In this document: positions 12,501-27,500 of the stretch, one piece after another
Numbering within the stretch: position 1 is the first letter of the stretch
Layout of the letters: each line of letters begins with the position of its first letter
NCBI GenBank assembly: GCA_037013685.1
Contig: CM072892.1
Coordinates: 13,831,501-13,895,500, forward strand
Source of the DNA: Acridotheres tristis
Lineage: Eukaryota; Chordata; Aves; Passeriformes; Sturnidae
Length of the DNA: 64,000 nucleotides
Reading direction: 5' to 3'
Translations under genes and position numbers: made by a program
The notes under the pieces: model-generated
Databases searched by the model: none
Told to the model about the DNA's origin: nothing
Seen by the model: the letters and a program-made list of their open reading frames with translations, nothing else

Positions 12501-15500
12501 ATCAAAATTACCAGGTATGATTATTTGATTAAATTTAGGCATTTTGCCTTTTGCTTCTTCCTCTTCTTCTTCTTCTGCTTCAACATCTTCTGGTAAAACA
12601 AAAGTAAGAAACTATTGACATTTTAATTTGAAGCAACAATATCACTATATTTCCTAAAAATGTGCCCAGTGATACACAGGTTTGACAATATCTAAATTAT
12701 ACTAATAATTGGAAATTAATCTAACCTTGATACCAGTTTAGAGAATTCAGTAAGTAATTCATGTTGCCAAGCACCACAGAATTGTACCCAGGACACTAGT
12801 AGTTGTTTGCCTATACCACAGATGTATGTACATGCACAAGTTTTAAATATGTCCAATTTTAAAACTGCCATCTTATCTTTGGCCTCTCCTCCTGCCAATA
12901 AATTATTCTGCAAAAAATAGAGACAAGGCTCAGAACAGAGAGTAGACATATTTCACAACTCTATGGTTAAAATGGTTTTTGCATCTAAGGGTCTGCTGTT
13001 GTGAATAGTCAGTAAAACTGCCTGTAGAGTATCAGCTGAGCATGACCATTTGCAGAACAACATACTAAGCTGAGCAAGACTGTTTTTTCTATACCTTCAG
13101 AAACCTCAGTTTTAATTAAAACATGAAGGTGATTCTTAGTCTTAATGTATGAACAGTGCTTGCTCACAATTTGAAATGTGTGTTGCAGAGCTTTTCTGAA
13201 GTCATATCTACTGTAGCTCATCTAATAAAGACATTCTAACTTAGCTCATAAAACATGTATTGGTGCACTGGCTAGATCCCCTCATTCAGTAGGCCTTAAA
13301 CATTATGAAGAAATTCTGCTGTAGAACTTCCTTAAGTGGAATAGCTCAACACTAGACAAGAAAGCATCCTTCATGTTTGTGCATCTATTTTTTACTTTAA
13401 CAGGAAAGATGGTCTAAAAATTATCTTGTGCATAAATTAAATAAGGTGCATTACAGTCCTTCTTACATCCTAATAATCACACATCACAAAACTGTGTTTT
13501 GTATCTTGTACTGCAAGATACAAAGTCATTACAGTGCTGATGCACTCAAGTAGTATGGCTCTGAGAATAATGATAATGACAACATCAGCAGCAATAAAAA
13601 CAAAAGCAGCAACAAAACCAAACCAAGCAGAACGTACCTTTGAAAAGATCAACTGCCTGTTCATAGGTCTCTGGGAACCCATCTAAAACATATCCCTGAT
13701 TCCTACAAGGCATAGACATGAGCTTGTCCTTCATAATTTTAACAAGATACTCATCATCTAGAAGGCCTAAGACAAAGAAGGTTAATAGGTATTTAGTTTA
13801 TAGAAACTAGAGATCTGAAATTATTTTACTAACATTTAATACATTTTAGCACATTTTTCTCCAACTTAGACCTTAAAAAGTTAAATATTTTGAGTTACTA
13901 AGTTCGTGGAGGACTGTCTCCTGTGTGAAGGACCCCACAGTGGAGCAGGGAAAAGACGCCTCTCCCTGAGCAGGAAGCAGCAGCAGCAGCAACATGTGAT
14001 GAACTGACCATAACCCCTATTCTCTGTATCCCTGTGCTGCTGGTGGGAGCAAGTAGAGAATCATGAATAAAGTTAAATTCAGGAGAGAAGGGAGGGGTGG
14101 TTTTTGGTAATACATTTCAGGACTTTACTTAAGTCAGGTCCGTTTTGCCCATGACAGAACTCGGTTTGTGATCTCTCCGTCTTTATCTCAACTCATAAAC
14201 CCTTCATTATATTTCCTCTCCCTTATCCAGTTGATTCTTGATTTTAATGGGAAGTAAAAGTCTAGACCAAGTTTATTTCCTGATTTCCATTTGCATAGGG
14301 TTGTATTAGCTACCTGAATCCCATGATCATACTTTGTATTTCCTACCTTTATTCTCCTTAATGTTTTCTTTTATTGCATCTAATAATTCCTTTGCTGCTT
14401 CTATATTTTCACCCTCCTCCTGTTCATTATCTTCTTCTTCTTCTCCTTCTTTTCCTTCCACCCTGTCAGCTTCTTTAGCCACAATTTGCTCCTGACGACA
14501 GAAATATAAATTGGCTCAGAAATTCCATAACCAAATTTATTTTATACACAGATGTAATAAAAGAAAAAAAAAATAATTCCTTTTGTGTGTGCCCATGAAC
14601 AATGAGATACTGAGCAACTTTCATTCTCTAAAAAGATTTCAGTGCAACTGCCAGAGATGATCAGTATGCTGAACGATATTTCCATTCTAAAATAATAGGA
14701 TTATAAGTAATTTTTAAATGCTGCCAAACATTTTAAAATCAGAGAAATTAAAACAACAGGAATACTAGAAAACAGCAACACACCAGATCTGCAATTTTTT
14801 CAGAAATCACATCATTTATCCAAATATAATGTAGCTTGTAGTGTTTGCAGAGCTCCTTAGCAATGGTAGATTTGCCAGACCCAGGAGGACCATGAATGCA
14901 AACTTTGAGAGGCTGGAAAAAAGGATAAAGATATAATATAATTCAGACAGCATAGATGATTTTATGTAAAAGCAACAATATTTTTAATATGACTAATAGG
15001 AAATAGCAATTATACTTAAAACTAAAAATATGTTTTTGTTTAATTCATTTATTTATTTCTTGCTGAATATCTTATATCTTCTCTATCACCCACAGGTCTC
15101 AAGTAACATAGTTACTTAAATCAAGAAATTTACTGTTGGAGAAAAATTGTGCTTCTGTTTAATAGACTTACAGACCAATTTGTTGTGGCTAATTAATGTT
15201 TGAATAATCCAAAAAGGTGAAACACAATCCCACAGATAGGATGCAGTGAATTTTGGAATGTGGTAGCAGATATTCTACTGTAAACATGCAGTAGTTCTAC
15301 TTCCCAGCTGAGGTAGAGTTGCTGTCATCAAAATTATTATTTTGACCTCAAAAATTCCAGATCCATCACAATCTTAAGTGATGTCTCATTTCAGCCTACC
15401 TAGCATGAGGATGAGTAAGTGCAATTAGGATTCCAGTATACACATTAAATATGTCATGCAATAAACTCAAAATCATACGTAATTAAGTGCCTATCTTAAT

Positions 15501-18500
15501 TAAGTAAATCTGACAGTACAAACTCTGCAATAGAGTAGTGACAGAGACAGTCTAGCTGCCCTTCCTTCTCCTTGCTACCTAGTGTGTACTGGTTTTCTTA
15601 AATTCAACAGTTTAACCAGAACGCAGATCTGATAATCCTTCAGAGCAATGAAGGGACTTCTGATAAATAACTTTTAACAATAGTAGCTTCATCTTGTTTT
15701 ACATGCCCTGAACTCTTATTCAAAGTCTGAACCAGATACAGACATGCTAAACATCTTTATCAATATTTGAATGTAAACAAGCATTTTTCTGAACCTTTCA
15801 GTATCTACACTGAAAGGTATAATATTTTATATATATAAACACCTACACATTTGAATACAGAAGTTCTAAATATCAAGCTAACATAGGAAATAGTGAAGTT
15901 GCCCTGTAAATTACACAACAGAGCAGGGTAGAATGAAGGCTATATTGCACTGGAATATCCACATTCACTGAATATATATAAAGGACACAAAATACTCACC
16001 TAACTATTGACTATTATAAAAAAAGCTTCAATAAAAGATACACTTATTGTATTCCTGAGGCAAAATATACCAAGAGTATATATAACTCAGTTGTTATTTT
16101 TTAACTTATATTGCCTTTTACTTAACTTCTTCAATTTAAGTTTTAATGTTCACTTATTTTGCATCTATATTCATCATCTATATATTTTTACCTAATTAAT
16201 TAAAGGCAAGTATTTATACAACCATTTATTTTGGGGATAAAAAGAGAAAGGAAATTTAAAATAGTATATACAAAAGCATTACCATTAATCCTCGAGTTTG
16301 CTTGTATTCCATGATGACTTGTGCAATGTTCTCTACCAATCCTGCCTCAGCAACCCACTTAATGTTGAAATTCTCTTTCACATAAAAAGGCTCCATTCGC
16401 ATGTTCACAAACAACATATCCAATTGCATTTGCTGAGGGAACAAAGCTACATTTATTTACAGACTTAAGCTACTCATGTTAAAAGAACAGCTGGAACAAG
16501 AGACTAGAATGGATGGAGAGGATAGAAAGAAAGTATTGGGAAAGAAAGTTTGCATACAAAGCAAAACAGATATTTTAAGAGTTTTAAAAATATTGATTGT
16601 CAATGTATATTTGTATTTGAACATTTGTATTTGCATGTTAGAACATGCAACACTAAACAATTATTCTGTACAATAAAAAGTTTTCATGTAATTGCAAGGA
16701 ATCACCTCTTTCATAAATATATCAAGCACCATCCGTCTGGCTTGTATTTTGTTTATTTCTCCTATGAACAGTTTTTTACAGATAAATAGATGAATACAAC
16801 ATAATTTATGCATTCTGTGTTCATCAGCCTTAGCAGCATTGCATTATTAATTTTTTTTTTGTTATTTTTATAATTTTGTTTAGGTTTTGTTACAGTGCTC
16901 CCAAATGCTAAGGGGAAGAGTGACATCAGAGCTTCAGTGTTTTATTCTTTTAAATGAGGCTGTAACTCTTCAAAATTTTGTGTTTTATAATGGCTAGATT
17001 TTACTTTGTTTATTTTCCAAATTTAAACTAATTTTAAATATTTTTAGGCATATTTTGAGGCTAAATTTTTCCGGTGAAACAAAGCAAAAATAAATTTTGT
17101 ATTTCAATATATTTTGTTTTTAAGTTCAAATACTTCCCTGAAATAATAAGAGAAAGAAAAGTACTGACCGTTAGCTCTTTGCTCAGGAATGCATCTTCTT
17201 TAGGAACCTTCTCAATTTTTCCTGGTCCAATATTTTTACTGATACACTATTAGAAAAACAAACAAATAAAAAACCCACACCAAAACCACTTAACAAATCA
17301 GATTCTTAGGAAAAATTGAACAGAATTTCTGTGGATAAAATATGTGCTTTAAATTTTATGTTACACTATGCCTGGAAAATCAGGATACTGATTTGAAATA
17401 GATCTAAGAACAACAATTTGTGCCTCAAAAATCAGAATACTGATTTGAAATAGATCTAAGAACAATATATTAACTTTTATGTTAGTATTAAATAGCTTTT
17501 GATTGCTAAGTAACACTTCTTCCTTAGTACCTGCAATAAAAAAAATAAAACAAAGAAATAACGCAAAACCACAGAAAATTTTATAAAGCTCTTAAATGTA
17601 TGAATAAATTCCTAGTGCTTAAGACCTATTTGGAGATCTTTATTTTCCCAGCATTTTCACTTCAGGTTCCTGAGATATTTAATTCCATTAACAATTGGGA
17701 AGGGCTTCAGATCAATTCTACTGATAGCTCTCCATATATCATTTGCATTTCATCATTAGGCAAAAAGAGTTAGTTACTCCTACAGCCCTTTAAAATAGAT
17801 TTAAATCCTAGTACGTTCCATAAAATCATAAATATTTATATAGACCATTGTCGGAGACCGAAATATTACAGTTGATGACCTAAACATTTTCATGAAGAAC
17901 TTTTGCCTATAGTAGCAGAAACTGCGTTACAAAGGCTGCAGAGAAGATCACCACACCCTGAATGGGGCTGTGACTGAGGCCCCGCACTGCGAGCTGATGT
18001 GGATAAGATAAAGTAACAACTCAGGGCTGGGGAGAAGGATCCATTCACAGAGCACAAGCCCAACACCTTGTGAGCGGTGACCGCGGCCCCCGGGCTATCA
18101 GCTGCCAGGCTTCTCACAGAGCCTCGCACCAAAAGGGGAGAGGGGGGAGAGGTTTTGGGCGTGGAGCGGAAAAGCCTCTGGTGAGAGGCAGTGAACGCCC
18201 ATTCCCCGCTGCGCACACCTGAGGGGCCCTTACCCGGGAAAAGATTATCCACAGAGGAGGGGGTGTCATGGCCCATCAAAAGTCCCCCCAAAGGGGTCCC
18301 CAGACAACAGATCCATCCAGTGTCAAACTGGCCCCCGGCAAGGGAGGCACGTGGGCGTTCCCAGCTCCCCAAAGCGTGTATTAACCCCCTGGATTCTGTA
18401 CTCTTCGGCGTGGCGGCGGTGACAGGGGACCCTCGCCACCGGGACAGCCTCACCACCAGAAGTCCAGATGGAGGGAAGCAACGCGACGTCATTGGGACCC

Positions 18501-21500
18501 TCGGATGGGTGATTGTCACCTTGTCACTCTCTCCCTGTCTCCCCCCACATTCAGTTTTTCTCTTTCTCTCTCTTTGCCTCTTTTACTATTAAAAAAAAAA
18601 AATCAATTTTTTGGCACCAACATCTTATCTCATTTGGTTTTAATCACGTTATTGGATATATTTTGAATCTTCAAAGTTCTTTCCATTTTATACACAGAGA
18701 CTTAGTTTTCTTTGCTCTTCTGGGTTTAAACTGTACCATAACAACATCAGATCAAATAACCCAGCATTCTGGCTTCAATTATGTCAATTAGCAGACACCC
18801 AAATGAAAGTAAGCATGGAAAAGGCATATATGATACTCCTTCCAAACACTCTTCTCATCTTCAGCTGTTTTCAACTATAAGTCTCAAGATATTTCTTTCC
18901 CATGCACCTTTCCAGTCTTCCCCTGGGCCGGTACAGCTCCCTGCCAAGACAACTCTCTGTAGCACCCTCTCCACTGGCAACTTCCTGTCCCCAAAAACTG
19001 TCCCACTTACCCCTGTTCTCTATTTTGCATTTCTAAACAACCACATACCCATGAAAGGGCACCAGCTACTCTCCTTGGGGTGCCTACCTGAACCAAAGCA
19101 CAGATTTCATCTTCTAGTGAGCTCCCTGTTTCATTAAACTCTCTTTGATACAACAACAACCAAAAATAAAATAAAATAAAATAAAATAAAGTTCCTATGT
19201 TTGATCCTTACTTAACATTTGCTCAATCCACATAAGCAAGTGTCCCATGAGTTGACTTTCATTATCACAGTGTATAGTTTACCAGTGTCATTCAGACTAC
19301 TTCTAGTCTTCATTTAAAAACTCTTGGAAAAACAAGATATCGTCCACAGCATGAAGGGAAGCACATGGTAAAGACTGACTATGTCATCACAGTGAATCCC
19401 ATAACAATTCTCCATAATTTTCTTGGGTAAAAATTCTGTTTAAGTTAATGATTATACTGCAAAAAATGAGTTCTGCAAGATCAAGTAAATTATTTTGTTT
19501 AAAGGACAGAAGTCTTAGAGGATTTCAAAGTAATCTTCCATATAATTTACTACTCAAGATAATTCAGAAAGACCTAGGAACTACTTCAGTGAAATGCATA
19601 GTTTTAAAACCTTACATACAGATATACTAAAAAACTAAAAACAAACTCAAATATCTTACCGATTCTCTTACCTTTACTAATTCTTCAAGTGTGTGCATAG
19701 ATGTATCTACTGCAAGTACGTACTGAAAGTCTGGCCTGTGCTCTGCTACATTTTGCAACACTCTGAAACATATAAAGTACAGCCCGGGCTGGTACTTGGA
19801 GAGGCATCCAGGGCTTTCCTTGTTATATACATTTCATTGAACAGTACCAAGAGTCAGCAAATTCTTGCAGAACATTTCAGAGCATGACATTTTCATATAT
19901 ATTTTGCTTAACATGTATTTTGCTTAATACAGAAGCACAGCTACACATTTTATTTGGAAAGAAATTAAAAAAATAAAAAACTATATTTGTAGAAGATATT
20001 ATATTGGTCTGCTGCAGAGTCCACAATCCGTTTCCAGTTCTGTGCCAGTTAACACTATAGACTGATCATAACTCGTTATTTATTAAAAGCAAAGCACCTG
20101 TGTAACAGTTAGATAAGGTTTCCAGAAGGCACATGTTACTTCTAAAGAAACTGAAGGCTCTGTTTGACTCAGATTAAAGAGCCCAAGAGTAACCTTAAAC
20201 CAGCCCACCCAATTTAAAAGCCTCAGTTCTCTCTAGTGGATTTGGATTTGTTATCTAGCTAGGTATCAATTATAACTCAGAGAACTTTATTTCCACTGAC
20301 ACTGCTAAATCACGAATATGAATAGTTGGAATAATATTGTTTCCATCTCCAAAAACAGGTATTGCAGGAGTCTCACCAAGCCAACACATCTGAAAATACA
20401 GAGAATAAAGTGAGAAAAAAGGTTACTTTTAAGTAGAGCTAAAAAAGGAACATTTGATTACTAGGCAAATCTCTATATTCAAGATTTAAAGTTCAGTTTA
20501 TTGAATAATTAATAGAACTGCAGTAAAGAAGACCATTCTTGAGATATACTGATTGCCAGCCTACTAGCAACAAGAGGAGTTTCATCATGACAAATATTGC
20601 TTTGTATCACTCAAAAAACAAATGTCTTGGGAAAGAAACAAAAAAACAAACAAAAAAAACACCCCAAACCAAAACAAACAAAAAACCCCAAAACAAACAA
20701 ACAAAACAAAACAAAAAAATCTAATGTTGAGAAGAAAGAAATTTCCATGGATTCCATTTACATGACAGACATGTTCTCAGTGGAAAGTACATATGGAAAC
20801 ACTGTTCAAAAACCAGAGAACTATCTAAGAAAAAATAGAGTCAAAAAAGAGAAAAATACTTCCACTGTAGCTAAAATATTTCAAAAGAATCAAATAAACA
20901 GTTCTGCTCATGAAAGCATTGAGCTTACGATACCAAGGCTGCTAAAAATGGATTGAATTCCAGTGCAGTTTGTCCCTAGAAATTAAATGATCCTTCAAAC
21001 ATAGTTTGATGTCTACCTTAAAAAAGTAGTGAAAGAGTCCTTCCTCAGCTCCATATTGATGTCCTGAGGCAACAATGTAAGTTGAAAACTTTTTTTTGTT
21101 CTGTAAAGTGAAATCAGCAAGGAAAGTTTCATTAAAATCTGGTACTGCAATTGGGATACAGGTTTACACTGACTCTTGAATACATGTACACCAAATACAC
21201 AAAGTGTGCAAACTGTATCACTTCCAAGAAAAAAATAACTGAAATTCATTGCAGCTATTTCTTGAATGCATTCTATTTGCATTTGGGAATAAAGGAGCAG
21301 AAAATTAATTAATGGATTAATGATTTTATAATTTCTTTACTTTCACTTTGATGCACAATTTAAAAAACCAAAACTTTGAACTCTTTAAGTGTTTTCCTAA
21401 CCACACATTATGAGTAACCCACATATTTTTGGCTGATCATTACTGTGTAATGTCATAAATTTGCCTATCTGCTTGGACAAATGTGTTGCTGTTTGTATCA

Positions 21501-24500
21501 ATGGTGAGGATGGCTATACAGAAAAAAAAAAAATTTAAATCATCTGAAAGGAAAAAACTTTCAAATATTTTTTTAAAAATTAGTCAGCTAGAAATTTCTA
21601 AGATGAAACAAAGTTATTAAGTAAGTCTCATGTTGTAAAGATCCTAGGCATTATATATCTCCATCATACAATGTAAAAGAACCAGCCTTTATCAGCAGTG
21701 GGAATACATATGCAGGTTTGGGATCTACTATTTTTTTAGGGGGGAGGATTGGACCTTTTGTTATCATCTTTATAATATATTAGAAACAGAAAAATAAGAC
21801 AGGTCTTAGCAATCTTTGATTATATAAGAAAAACATCTGGATGACAAATTACGAAGTCAGTGTGTTGTATCTATGTGGTTTTATCTATACATTTACACAG
21901 TGAAACTTTGTTATGAAACTACTTCAACTCTACTGAATTCAAAAGCTTGTCATTAATCACGAGATATACTAAAAGTAGAAGACATTACAGGTAGCAGAAG
22001 AGCTTCCATATCGTAAGGACAGCTGCCTGCTTCAAACACTGCTAGGGCCACAGAAGGACTTTGCCATGGATAAACACAGAAGGGAGCTAGAGCAGAATAA
22101 CACTAATGCATAAAACTGCATGGCAGGTTAGTCCTTGCATGACCTGCTTAGTACATCCTGGTTAACACATCTGGACAAAAATTCCCACTGTGGCCAACAG
22201 CGTAATGAAGCAACTGTTCATATGTGTATCAGTGGTCAAACAAAGATCACCCCTAGTCATGGGTCAGATGGTGACCACCAACCATCACTGAAGCCCCCCT
22301 GAATATTCACCTCTGTGGGTACCTGGAACTTGGACTGTAAGATAGGCCACCACAGTGGCAACCTGCGATAAGAAAAGATAGAGGTGGTGCTATTGTCTGG
22401 GTGTTATCCCAGGGGGACATTAACAAAGCTTGGGGATAAGAATGTTTTGCTGATAATGATCACAAAGAATGCAGACCATAAGGAAAACCAGCTCAGCAAG
22501 TGTGCTGAAATCAGCTCCGAGTAAAAGGTAATTCTGACACATACTGAGTAATTCACACACTGAGTTTGCTTGAGTAATACTATGACAGATACTGTTTGCA
22601 TCTAAGAGCAGCAGCTCTCAGGGTTGCTCTGGACAGACTGCAGACATGTCCCAGAAGACAAGTAATAATTTCTGTCTCCTAGCAGGAAAAACCTGCCTCT
22701 TCTGAATGCACACAATTTCCCTTAAAAAAATGTAACACAGGATTTTCTTCCACGTACCTTGTGTTAACTCCTGCCTCGTGTGAAGACAAACCATAGTTTT
22801 GCACTGAGTGCTGCATTTCCCTTAAATACATACCTCTAAAACAGATTCAATTCCTCTAACAATAGTTACTTAGTGCCACAAAATACCCATTGAGAAGGTA
22901 CGACTTGATGTTACTTTGCTATAGGTAATTTAAAAGACAAGGCAATTCCTAGGCAGGTTGCTGCTCCTCATGGCATGTTTTGTCGCGGATAAGGAATGTC
23001 ACGTTCCCATGTATTGTTCATTAATGCCACTAGGTGTCACTTTCTAGCTGGGATCGTTAGTTCCCGGCTGTGGTTTTACGCTTGTTCGCTTGTACGCTTT
23101 GTCCTAATAAATTGCTTGAAGTGAGAAACAGGTCTACTTGGATTCGGGAACTGTGATGTCACTGAGAACAGAGCTGGGGGATGAAGAGCTTTTCTGCCTT
23201 TCATAGTCAGATATTTCTCCAAGGATTCTGAATTTGACAGGACCCCAGAGATTGCAATTTTTGAGTAAAGCGACATAGCCTGAATGCCCTGAATGCCACA
23301 AAGGTAAAGGTAAAAAATTGCTAGTGATAAAAAAAACAAAGACTCTTACACTCTCAGACTGTTACTGAATTTTAATTAAAAAATAGGTGAGAGGTACACT
23401 AATGCAGAGAGGTGAAATCTTGCTTTAAGAAACAACTTTCATTAAATTGCACTCTGAACAGGCAACAAGGCTTAGAAAACCTTTTATTCTTGGTGCAAGA
23501 GCTTTTTACCTGGCTGACAAGACTGATGAATCCTAGTGTCTGAGTTCTTTACAGGGAACGATAACACTGTAGTTTCTTTCACTGATGGCACGTTCCCTAG
23601 ATATCACTGAATTTAGAAATTAGTAAAACTGTAATCCAGAAGTCTCTAGCCATCACAGGAAGCCAAAGCTGATTTCATGGGAAGAACAGATGCTTTGGAG
23701 CCTTCCTGTTCCAAATTGCTGACAGAAACCATCCAGGGACAGTGAGACCCATTGGTGCTGACACTGGAGTTCTGGAGTTCCTTTTGAAAGGGTTACAGCA
23801 GGTAGGTATTGAAAATATTCAAGCTGCTTTATTATATACTGCTGCATATCTGTCTTCTCAAGAGATGTTCAGCCTGACAAACACTTAGAAGCTAATTATA
23901 TAAATATTTTTGGTATGTAGTGACTCAGTGCTTTGGACTAGTTAGAAAAATAGTCAATAATTCATCTGGGTATTAAGTGGTGGCAGAAGTTAACGTAAGG
24001 TTTGATGGATGCTGTTTAAAATTTTCTTGTTTTTAACATTGCAGGTTATGAGTCTTCTGAGATCCATGTTAGCACAGTAAAAGAAAAGCAATTTACCACT
24101 GTTTTTTCAAGCTGTAAACCTAATTTTTTTCCTTGTGTTTTGTACTATTAGATCTACAGTAGAACAGAATATAATTTCTAGTGCTATTTTTCTCAGCAGG
24201 GCATAAGAGGGCAAATGTATGCTCAAATCAGAGAAAAGTTTTTTTTCTACAATAAACTCTGTTTCTGCAATGGACATCGAATTATATTGATTATGGGAGA
24301 CTCCTAACACAGAAAACCAATGACAAATGACACCTTCATCATGCAGTGCATTTTGTTGTCTTCCTAACCTCCTCACTACTCCACCACTAATGACAACAGC
24401 TTCCATTTTCCTGAATCGTAAGCTGAGCCACAGTTGGTATTTATTTAATAATAGTTCTTATATACAAATAGAGGCATAATCTGTTCTCTAGTAAGATGAA

Positions 24501-27500
24501 TTGTCTAATCAGATCAAAGCAAGTAAAGCTGAAGGAGGGGATTTTAAAACATATAAGTGATAACATATTTTAGCTAGTCTGCGTCAGCTCTATGGCTATG
24601 ATTTTAAAGTGAATTAAAGCCTGGGACAAAATTCAACAAGGCTTCTGCTCCAAGAGCACAAACCATCCAGGGACATGCTAGGTGTGGCCAGAATGTCTAA
24701 GTATTTAAATGAGATGTAATACTAACATAGCTCGCTAATATTTAAAGATGCTGCTTTTCTTTAGAGCTGCACTAATATCCCATTCCTCTACAATCCTTCT
24801 TCTGCAAATCTTTCCACACAGACCCCAGCTTTGGTTGTCTCTGGTACAATCAAAAAAAACCCAGTATTTTTTAAAGATAAGCATGATTTACTCCCTACCT
24901 AAGGAAAAAAAAAAAGAAATTGGGATTTATATTAGGCATACACTTGGGTTTCAAAAGACATAGTATTCTCTATGCTGCTATATTTTATTAATAATTTGTA
25001 TCATCCATATTTATAAAGACAATAATATATTCTTAAAACTTATTCAAATGGTTGATAATTTATATTACTATGATAAAGTTCTAAATAAGAAGACAAACCA
25101 ACTTATTTTTATAAAAAATTTCTATACATACAGTTTTCCCAAGTCTTGCAATGTTTCTTTCAGCATTTATGTAATCCGTAAAGCTAGGATGAGATTTTCT
25201 TTTGCGAAAATCTTCATCATTAAAAGGAATCTCAGGATTTTCCTATGAAGAGAAAAATGTGACTGATATACATTTCCTAAAACTGAACAATTTTTAAAGA
25301 TCTAGGTGGTTAAAGGAAATTCTTTATAAGTATTTTAAAATCTTTTTTAACTTCGTCTTCATTTGAAATTCTTCAAGGTTCTGAATTTGATGCTTAAGGT
25401 TCAACATTTTGAAAATGCCATGAGTTCAATTTCAAATTTTGCAGTAAAAGATTAACTACTTTTTATATTTTAAAAAATATTAGTTTTTATTACATATAGC
25501 ATTACACAAAGTTGAAAAGTTCTGTCTGTAACACTGAAATTGAGAATGCAATTGCATACTACAAAGCACCCAACAGGGTTCCTGAAAATACTTTACATAT
25601 ATCGATATAAAGATGTATCTATTTTAATGATGTATTTCATTAAATATGCAGTTAACATGGGATTTTTTTTTTAATGACTGAAAGACAATGCATGTTGTCT
25701 TGCCTCTTGACCAAGCAACTCCTTATGTCTTTCTGTATCATTGTAGCCCAATGTCTAAACTCTTCTGTCGGTGAATTACATTTAGTAATTTTGGCAGTAA
25801 GCAGTGAGTAAGGGTGAAAGACTCCTAAAAACCTGCTTTCTTTAGTGGCTATCATTGAAGTACATACCTGAACACACCTTGTGTTATTTTATGTAACAAG
25901 TATTTTCCATTAAATGGCATAATCTGGTTAAGAAAATCAATATTTTGATATTACTTACCGGGTCAGGTGGTTTGCTATTTCCCCAGGTCATTATTGTTGA
26001 AATGAGGATGAATAACTTTTGTTTTGCAAAAGTCTCTATTTCCTTATGTAGGGCTGTTAAATGAAAGCAAGGATTTTATTTTGAACTGTATTATTCAAAC
26101 TGTATTTTTGATATTATATAAAGGTTCTGTATAGACACTCATACCAATGTTCTATGTGACGTCTTTTTAAGCGAATGTTCTTTGAGTTAATATAAAATAA
26201 GGAGAAAAAATCAGGAAAGAGAACAAATACAGAAATAATGGTAACAAAGAATCAAATTATTGAGCTACAGAGCTACATGTTATGGGGAAAAAAATCCCCA
26301 ACAAAACAATCTATACTAGGAAATGATTCATTTTTATTGACTGCTGAAATACTGAAAGAAAATTTAGAAGTGTGGGTTTTACGTGATAGGAAAAAATGCT
26401 ACTGAATGCAAACAAATTTATTTTAATATCAAACAAGAAAATGATTTTTTTTTTGCTATGCAAATTATTCTGTTGTCCAAGTGTTCATACCATAAAGAGG
26501 AAAGCATAATTTAGTTTAGCTGTCATATAAAGAATGATATTGCACTCTCAACATAAAAACATTCCAGTTGCCTATTAGAATTTGGGTGTAACAATAAGGA
26601 GAAAGTTTCCAAATGACTGTTACCAATATTTTTATTGGACTTTTAAGAAAAATAAAATAATTCTATAAAATATTGAAACATTCTTTGAATGTCACAGGAG
26701 CAAATTTTCTACCCACCTCCCAACGCAAATAGGTGTGACGATGGTTGACAGTTATTTAGGGAAATTACTGCCTACACGGATGTGTCATTTAAAAAGACCA
26801 TTCCATGTCAGCTTCTCTCCCTTCTGTGTGTGACAGTGCACTCCATGGTTCCTTGCTATTTAACCAAACAATTTGTGCAGCATTTCTTCATCAAGGAACC
26901 CAATTTTATATTAAAGTTAACTATGAATCCCTGATAATTTCATTATACATTTATGGCAGATTTTGATGGCTACATAGAAACCAAATTTCTGTTCAGGCAT
27001 AGCTATACTAACCAAAAGCAGCCCACGTTGCTTCCTCAATTTGGTTTGCATCCTCAGTGATATTATATAAAACAATTTCACACTCAAGCAAGTGGCTTAA
27101 GAGTCCATCTCGAGGAGAGACCTGAGGGAAAACAGTTAGATTCTGCCATTAGGGGAAAAAAATATCATTTTCAAGATTAATTTCTGGACAGAATGTGGTT
27201 TTCTAACACTAGGATGTTGGAATCATCCATAAGATAGTTATCAAGCTTTTATCTGTCAGATACAAGAAAGCTGATGAAATGGAAATTAAATGCTGAAATT
27301 TCTAATTTAGAGTATGGACTTTTAATGGTATTTTAGGATCCATATTTTTAGTGCATTAGTGAGTATCAAAAAATATCTACTACTTATTCAGGTATTTTAA
27401 ACAACTGGCAGAATGGAGAAGAAATAAAAAATGTCCACTTCCTTGCAAGATAGTATCCTGTAATTTTTATTATGTGCAGATTGTCTGTATCACTTGAGCA

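Noticed and set aside
17890..18592. Open frames of 209 (minus) and 133 (plus) codons in AK7 intron 8
   Set aside because: They lie within an LTR-like repeat and lack any recognisable domain or splice connection to AK7.
18890..19190. Possible retroposon ending in an AAAAT tail
   Set aside because: No recognisable repeat family and no target-site duplication seen; noted only as a microsatellite.
20297..20304. Apparent frame break between AK7 exons 7 and 8
   Set aside because: Resolved by the middle GT donor (exon end at 20301), which restores phase.
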